From: Lachnospiraceae bacterium UBA5895
Lineage (GTDB): Bacteria > Bacillota > Clostridia > Lachnospirales > Lachnospiraceae
Assembly: GCA_002431915.1 (NCBI GenBank)
Contig: DJEP01000038.1
Coordinates: forward strand, 1 to 16,470
DNA length: 16,470 nt
Direction of reading: 5' to 3'
This document shows positions 12,016 through 16,470 of this stretch, in pieces (positions within the stretch are counted from its first letter, which is position 1; every line of letters starts with the position of its first letter). The notes beneath the pieces were generated by a model. The model was not told the origin of the DNA, did not search any database, and saw only the letters and a program-made list of their open reading frames with translations. Made by a program: the position numbers and the translations under genes.

Positions 12016-15000
12016 ATGGAAAAATTCAGTGTAAAAAAGCCGTTTACAATTCTGGTGATGGTAGTCGCTATCATTATACTGGGATTTGTAAGCTTATCGG
12101 GAATGACAACGGATCTTCTGCCGGAGATGAGTCTGCCGTACTTACTGGTGATCACGACTTATCCGGGAGCGAGTCCGGAGAAAGTGGAGTCCAGTGTGTG
12201 CGAACCTATGGAAAGCGCATTGGGCTCCATTTCCGGTGTAAAGAATGTATATAGTATGTCCTACGAAAATTACGGAATCGTAGAGCTGGAATTCGCGGAC
12301 GGAACAGATATGGATTCCGCCATGGTAAAAGTATCCAGTTCGCTGGACAGTGTGAAATCGGCGCTGCCGGATGAATGCGGCTCGCCGAATATCATGGAGA
12401 TCAGCATGGATATGATGGCTTCCGTATATCTGGCGGCATCTTACGATGGCAAGGATATTCAGGAGACCTCGCGGTTCGTAGAGGATACTCTGATTCCCTA
12501 TCTGGAGCGCCAGGAAGGTGTGACCAGTATCTCCGATATCGGAATTGTGGAGAACACGATCTCCGTAGATCTGAACCAGGACAAGATCGATGTATTAAAT
12601 GAGAAAATACTGGCGAAGACCAATGATGCCTTTGCGGATGCGGTAGACCAGCTGAATGATGCAAAACAGCAGCTGCTGGAATCGGAGCAGAAGCTGGCGG
12701 ACAGCACCCAGGAGCTTGTCGACGGACAGAAGGATATTGATGACGGGCGGACGAAGTTAGACGATGCGCAGAAGGAACTGGATGAGCAGAAGGAAAAGCT
12801 GGAAGATGCCAAGGATTCCCTGGAGGATCAGAAGAAAGATACCGAGAATAAACTGGCAACCGCGAGCCAGGCTCTGGATCAGCTGAATGCACTGCAGACA
12901 GACCTGCTGACGCTGCAGGCACAGGAAGCGTCATTGAAGGCAACGATTGCTGCGATTGACGGAATGGCACCGACGAAAGCTGACAGAGAGAGGATGTCCA
13001 GTGGACTGGGAAGCCTGATCGGCTTTTTACAGTCTCCCATCGCCAGCCAGCTGAAAAATGATAGTTATGCAGAAGCAACGGCAATATTGGCTCAGGGCAA
13101 TATTAATATAGCGGATCTGGGCATTGCGGATGAAGATGCCTGGAATGCTCTGACCCAGGAGCAGTGGGACGCAATTCTGAAAAAGACTGCGGACAGTTAC
13201 CAGTCACAAAAGGATATGCTGGATGGCTATGATGACTATGTATCCTCCCTGAACAGCCTTCAGATCGAAAAAGCCGGTGTACAGGCAGCGGTATCTGCCG
13301 CAGAAGCAGAACTGAAAAAGAGCGGCGTTTCTTATACGGATATCGAAAAGGCGAAAATTGAGGCGGCAGCAGGTTTCGGTGCGGCTTCCGCACAGATTTC
13401 TTCCGGACAGAGTGCCCTGAACTCCGCACAGTCCACCATTGACAGCAACAAGGAGAGCCTGGACTCTGCCCAGGATCAGATCACGGATGGCTGGGATTCT
13501 ATCGAAGACGCAAAAGAGCAGCTGAAAGACGGTTGGGATCAGTACAATACTTCCCTGGAGAATTTTGAGGTACAGAAAGCGGAAGCACTCCGTAACGCCA
13601 ATGCAGACCAGCTGGTGAATATGCAGACACTGTCACAGCTGATCTACGCACAGAATTTTGCCATGCCTGCAGGATATCTGGATGATGCGGATGACAATTC
13701 CTGGCTGTTGAAGATCGGCAGCAATTATGAAAGCATAGAGGATCTGTCGGGCATCGTGCTGACTAATATCGAAGATATCGGGGATGTGCGTCTGTGTGAT
13801 GTGGCAGATGTTACGGTGATCGATAACGCCGATGACAGCTACGCCAGAGTGAACGGACAGAGTGCCGTAGTGCTGTCTGTGTTTAAAAGTTCCACAGCGG
13901 GAACCAATGAAGTAAGTAAAAATATCACCACGGCAATTTCAGAGCTGGAAGAGCAGTATCCCGGACTGTCTGTCCTGACACTGATGGATCAGGGTGATTA
14001 CATAACCATGATCATCAAAGGCGTAGTACAGAGTATGGTCGTGGGTGCGGCACTGGCAATCCTGATCCTGGCACTTTTCTTGAAAGATGTAAAACCTACG
14101 ATCGTCGTAGCATTCAGTATTCCGTTGTCCGTTCTGACAGCATTGATTTTAATGTATTTTACGGACATCTCGCTGAACATGATGTCGTTGTCCGGATTAG
14201 CTCTCGGAATCGGTATGCTGGTGGATAACTCCATCGTTGTTATCGAGAATATCTACCGTCTGCGTTCCAAGGGCGTCAGTGCGGCGAGAGCGGCAGTACA
14301 GGGTACAAAGCAGGTGGCAGGTGCTATTGTGGCATCCACACTGACGACGGTCTGCGTATTCCTGCCTATGGTATTTACCTCGGGAACCGTACGGGAACTG
14401 ATGATGCCTATCAGCCTGACAATCATATTTACCCTGGGAGCTTCTCTGCTGATCGCTATGACCGTGGTACCGGCAGCCGGTTCAACCCTGCTTCGTAATT
14501 CCAAAGAGAAGAAGCATCCTTTCTTTGACAAGGTGCAGGATATTTACGGAAAAATGCTTGCTTTCTGCCTGAAAGTAAAGGTCGTACCACTTGCCATTGC
14601 CATCGGACTGCTGGTATACAGTATCTGGGCGGTAATGCGGATGGGCATCGTTATGATCCCGGATATGACTTCCAACCAGATTGAAGTTTCGGTACAGATG
14701 CCGGAGGATACAGATAAAGAAGAGTGCTATAAGAGAGCGGATCAGGTGCTGGATGCCATGATGACCATAGACGGCATCGGAGATGTAGGTGCTATGGCGG
14801 GTGGAGATACCACACTGGTGGCTTCTTCTTCCGGAATGTCTGACAGTACGTATGATCAGTTCACTTTCCTGGTTCTGACGGAGGATGAAAATGCCGGAGA
14901 AGCTGAAGTAAAGAGAATCTGTAAAGATATCGAGGAGCGCACAGCGGGTATTGATTGTGAGCTTACGATATCTAGCGGAATGTCGGAAATGAGTTCAATG

Positions 15001-16188
15001 ATGGGCTCCGGATTGTCCATTAAGGTATATGGCGATGACCTGGATACCCTGACGAAGATCACGGAGGACATCTGTGATATGGTTGCTACGATTCCGGGCT
15101 ATGAAGATATTTCCAACGGACAGGAGGAGCCGGATCAGGTCATCCGCCTGGTACTGGACAAAGATGCCGCCATGCGGAAAGGTCTGACGGTTGCCCAGAT
15201 TTTCTCCGAACTGAACGGAAAACTGACGGAGAGTACCGATGCCGCTACGGTTACCATAAACGGTGAGGATATGAAGATCGTGGTAAAGGACAGCAGAGAA
15301 CCGCTGACCCGGGAAAATCTGCTGGACTATAATTTTGAGATCCAGACCACGGATGACAATGGCAACACCGTCACAGAGGATCATCCGCTGTCCGAGTTCG
15401 CCACTTTGGAAATGGAAGAGGGCGTACAGAGTATCAACCGTGAGAACCAAAGCCGTTATATGACTGTGACTGCTTCTGTGACAGAGGGCAGCAATGCCAC
15501 ACTGCTGTCCAGAGAACTGAAGCCGTTACTGGATTCTTATGAGCTGCCGGATGGCTACAGCATAGATGATGCCGGAGAATCCGATACTGTCAATCAGATG
15601 GTATTCCAGATGAGTAAGGTATTGCTCTTAGGACTGGCGCTGATCTATCTGGTCATGGTGGCACAGTTCCAGAGCCTGCTCAGCCCGTTCATCGTATTGT
15701 TCACCGTGCCCCTTGCGTTTACCGGAGGTCTGATCGGTCTGCTGGTAATGCAGGAACCGCTGTCTGTCATGGGTATGATGGGATTTATCGTGTTGTTAGG
15801 TACGGTCGTTAACAACGGTATCGTGTTCGTGGATTATGCGAACCAGCTCCGTATGGGAGGACTGGAGCGCAGAGAGGCACTGATCGCTACCGGCAAGACG
15901 AGAATGCGCCCGATCCTCATGACGGCACTGACCACGATCCTGGCAATGGCGAGCCTTCTGTTCGGAGATGACCTCTCCAGCCAGATGTCCAAGGGAATGG
16001 CAATCGTGGTGGCGGGAGGACTTGCTTATGCTACCCTGATGACGCTGTTCATCATTCCTGTTATGTATGACATCCTCTTCAAGAGAAAGCCTCTGCAGGT
16101 GGATATCGGCAGTGAGAACCTGGATGACGTACCGGATGATGCAGCGGATTACCTGAAACAGAAGGAGCAGAAGGAACTGGCGCAGTAG
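12016..16188 (+). CDS. RND-family efflux transporter with long coiled-coil insertion
   Basis: 1390 residues; ordinary RND pumps have about 1000-1050. TM1 is at about 9-27. The porter subdomain PN1 follows to about residue 195. Residues about 200-535 are an insertion: a heptad-rich arm (205-310, rich in Gln, Asp, Glu, Lys, Leu), a mixed tip (about 311-395) and a second arm (396-535). The porter then resumes at LSQLIYAQNFAMPAGY. TM2-6 lie at about 665-822, with TM4 motif GIGMLVDNSIVVIENIYR holding proton-relay Asp737; the second half has TM7 at about 855 and TM10 with NNGIVFVDYANQL near 1266-1278. It belongs with the HAE1/SwrC-like RND proteins of Gram-positive bacteria; export of drugs, lipids or peptides is the family role, but the substrate here is unknown. 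No adaptor or outer-membrane partner gene is present in the window. Shine-Dalgarno AGGAAAGG lies rather far (about 12 bases) from the ATG. Confidence 0.93.
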   Translation: MEKFSVKKPFTILVMVVAIIILGFVSLSGMTTDLLPEMSLPYLLVITTYPGASPEKVESSVCEPMESALGSISGVKNVYSMSYENYGIVELEFADGTDMDSAMVKVSSSLDSVKSALPDECGSPNIMEISMDMMASVYLAASYDGKDIQETSRFVEDTLIPYLERQEGVTSISDIGIVENTISVDLNQDKIDVLNEKILAKTNDAFADAVDQLNDAKQQLLESEQKLADSTQELVDGQKDIDDGRTKLDDAQKELDEQKEKLEDAKDSLEDQKKDTENKLATASQALDQLNALQTDLLTLQAQEASLKATIAAIDGMAPTKADRERMSSGLGSLIGFLQSPIASQLKNDSYAEATAILAQGNINIADLGIADEDAWNALTQEQWDAILKKTADSYQSQKDMLDGYDDYVSSLNSLQIEKAGVQAAVSAAEAELKKSGVSYTDIEKAKIEAAAGFGAASAQISSGQSALNSAQSTIDSNKESLDSAQDQITDGWDSIEDAKEQLKDGWDQYNTSLENFEVQKAEALRNANADQLVNMQTLSQLIYAQNFAMPAGYLDDADDNSWLLKIGSNYESIEDLSGIVLTNIEDIGDVRLCDVADVTVIDNADDSYARVNGQSAVVLSVFKSSTAGTNEVSKNITTAISELEEQYPGLSVLTLMDQGDYITMIIKGVVQSMVVGAALAILILALFLKDVKPTIVVAFSIPLSVLTALILMYFTDISLNMMSLSGLALGIGMLVDNSIVVIENIYRLRSKGVSAARAAVQGTKQVAGAIVASTLTTVCVFLPMVFTSGTVRELMMPISLTIIFTLGASLLIAMTVVPAAGSTLLRNSKEKKHPFFDKVQDIYGKMLAFCLKVKVVPLAIAIGLLVYSIWAVMRMGIVMIPDMTSNQIEVSVQMPEDTDKEECYKRADQVLDAMMTIDGIGDVGAMAGGDTTLVASSSGMSDSTYDQFTFLVLTEDENAGEAEVKRICKDIEERTAGIDCELTISSGMSEMSSMMGSGLSIKVYGDDLDTLTKITEDICDMVATIPGYEDISNGQEEPDQVIRLVLDKDAAMRKGLTVAQIFSELNGKLTESTDAATVTINGEDMKIVVKDSREPLTRENLLDYNFEIQTTDDNGNTVTEDHPLSEFATLEMEEGVQSINRENQSRYMTVTASVTEGSNATLLSRELKPLLDSYELPDGYSIDDAGESDTVNQMVFQMSKVLLLGLALIYLVMVAQFQSLLSPFIVLFTVPLAFTGGLIGLLVMQEPLSVMGMMGFIVLLGTVVNNGIVFVDYANQLRMGGLERREALIATGKTRMRPILMTALTTILAMASLLFGDDLSSQMSKGMAIVVAGGLAYATLMTLFIIPVMYDILFKRKPLQVDIGSENLDDVPDDAADYLKQKEQKELAQ

Positions 16189-16229
16189 GAAGCGGCACAG
16201 AAAGAAGAGAAAAATTCATAGAAAATGAA

Positions 16230-16249
16230 GTTGGGGCAAAAGCCCCAAC
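16230..16249. terminator. GC-rich hairpin after the RND gene
   Basis: A perfect 8-bp stem, GTTGGGGC and GCCCCAAC, with loop AAAA. It is 41 bases after the RND stop codon. No T-run follows on the plus strand; the minus strand has T-rich sequence after it. It may be a terminator for either side or the first element of the hairpin cluster to its right. Confidence 0.5.
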
Positions 16250-16261
16250 CAGGATGCCTAC

Positions 16262-16392
16262 GGATTGCTTCGTGTTATGCACTTTCACAATCCTACCAAA
16301 TATTCGCATATCGTGGGATTGACATCCCACTGTTATGCTCATATCGGGGCGGACCTCAACACATATGAGCAAGCTCATGTGGGGTTAGACCT
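16262..16392. repeat. Cluster of inverted repeats, possible dispersed element
   Basis: This gene-free stretch is packed with palindromes. GGATTG (16262-16267) pairs with CAATCC (16288-16293), with GTG/CAC inside. GTGGGAT (16313-16319) pairs with ATCCCAC (16324-16330). TGCTCATAT (16336-16344) pairs with ATATGAGCA (16363-16371). ATGAG (16365-16369) pairs with CTCAT (16374-16378), competing with the previous stem; this last hairpin can be extended imperfectly toward GGACC (16351-16355) and the GACC at about 16388-16391. No transposase or clear target duplication is seen. It could be a non-autonomous repeat element, a structured RNA, or remnants of one. Confidence 0.5.
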
Positions 16393-16441
16393 TTAGCTCC
16401 TGGCATTATATAAATTGTAGCAAAAAAAGAAAAAATTCATG

Positions 16442-16470
16442 TTGACAAATATAGATTGCTTTGTTACAAT
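16442..16470 (+). promoter_or_regulatory. Strong sigma-A promoter at the window edge
   Basis: TTGACA (16442-16447), 17-bp spacer, TACAAT (16465-16470, last base of the window). An A-rich stretch at 16421-16436 just upstream resembles an UP element. It must serve a gene or RNA to the right, outside the window. Confidence 0.85.

Noticed and set aside
16079..16378. A 99-residue minus-strand frame over the RND end and hairpin cluster
   Set aside because: It is made of palindrome sequence and the antisense of the RND gene, with no protein features; treated as a spurious reading of a repeat.
1..16470. CRISPR array, prophage, insertion sequence or toxin-antitoxin locus
   Set aside because: No regularly spaced direct repeats, transposase, integrase, phage or toxin-like genes were seen on either strand.

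Overview
The window reads as chromosomal DNA of a low-to-mid GC anaerobic Firmicute, most likely a Clostridia of the Lachnospiraceae type. The evidence is a cysteine T-box leader in front of cysE-cysS, a cysE-cysS-mrnC-rlmB-sigH order like that of Bacillus, a SigH-type sporulation sigma factor, strong Shine-Dalgarno sites, sigma-A promoters with 17-bp spacers, and a ferredoxin-type DUF362 protein. Taxon placement is inference. No phage, plasmid, transposase or CRISPR locus is visible.

Left part (1-2700): the end of a zinc-ribbon protein; a bidirectional-looking terminator; a short AT-rich minus-strand ORF that may be a gene remnant; and a minus-strand tRNA-Val/tRNA-Met operon with its own consensus promoter and terminator. 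Next is a minus-strand two-gene unit: a DUF362/4Fe-4S protein followed by a small membrane-anchored protein with a DUF4352-like exterior domain. Its promoter overlaps, divergently, that of the next unit.

Middle (2700-7480): a DEAD-box RNA helicase of the CshA/DeaD type with a long structured leader that begins with a terminator-like hairpin; a polytopic GT-C-like membrane protein; ispF of the MEP isoprenoid pathway with an unusual CxxCxxC tail; and an orphan BlaI/MecI-type repressor whose promoter carries two copies of the same palindrome (AGGTC-N11-GACYT) 32 bp apart.

Right part (7480-12000): a T-box riboswitch, predicted to read tRNA-Cys through a TGC specifier, leads the unit cysE-cysS-mrnC-rlmB-sigH. 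This couples cysteine supply, tRNA-Cys charging, 23S rRNA processing and methylation, and the transition-state/sporulation sigma factor. Compared with B. subtilis (ispD-ispF-gltX-T-box-cysE-cysS-mrnC-rlmB-rae1-sigH), gltX is replaced by the BlaI-like gene and rae1 is missing.

Far right (12016-16470): a very large (1390 aa) RND transporter whose first extracytoplasmic domain contains an insertion of about 335 residues predicted as a long antiparallel coiled-coil hairpin. It is followed by about 280 bases without a gene but with a dense cluster of inverted repeats, then a near-perfect sigma-A promoter that ends exactly at the window edge and must drive an unseen gene.

The strongest leads are the coiled-coil RND pump, the twin operator of the orphan BlaI-type regulator, the attenuator-like leader of the helicase, and the hairpin cluster after the pump.
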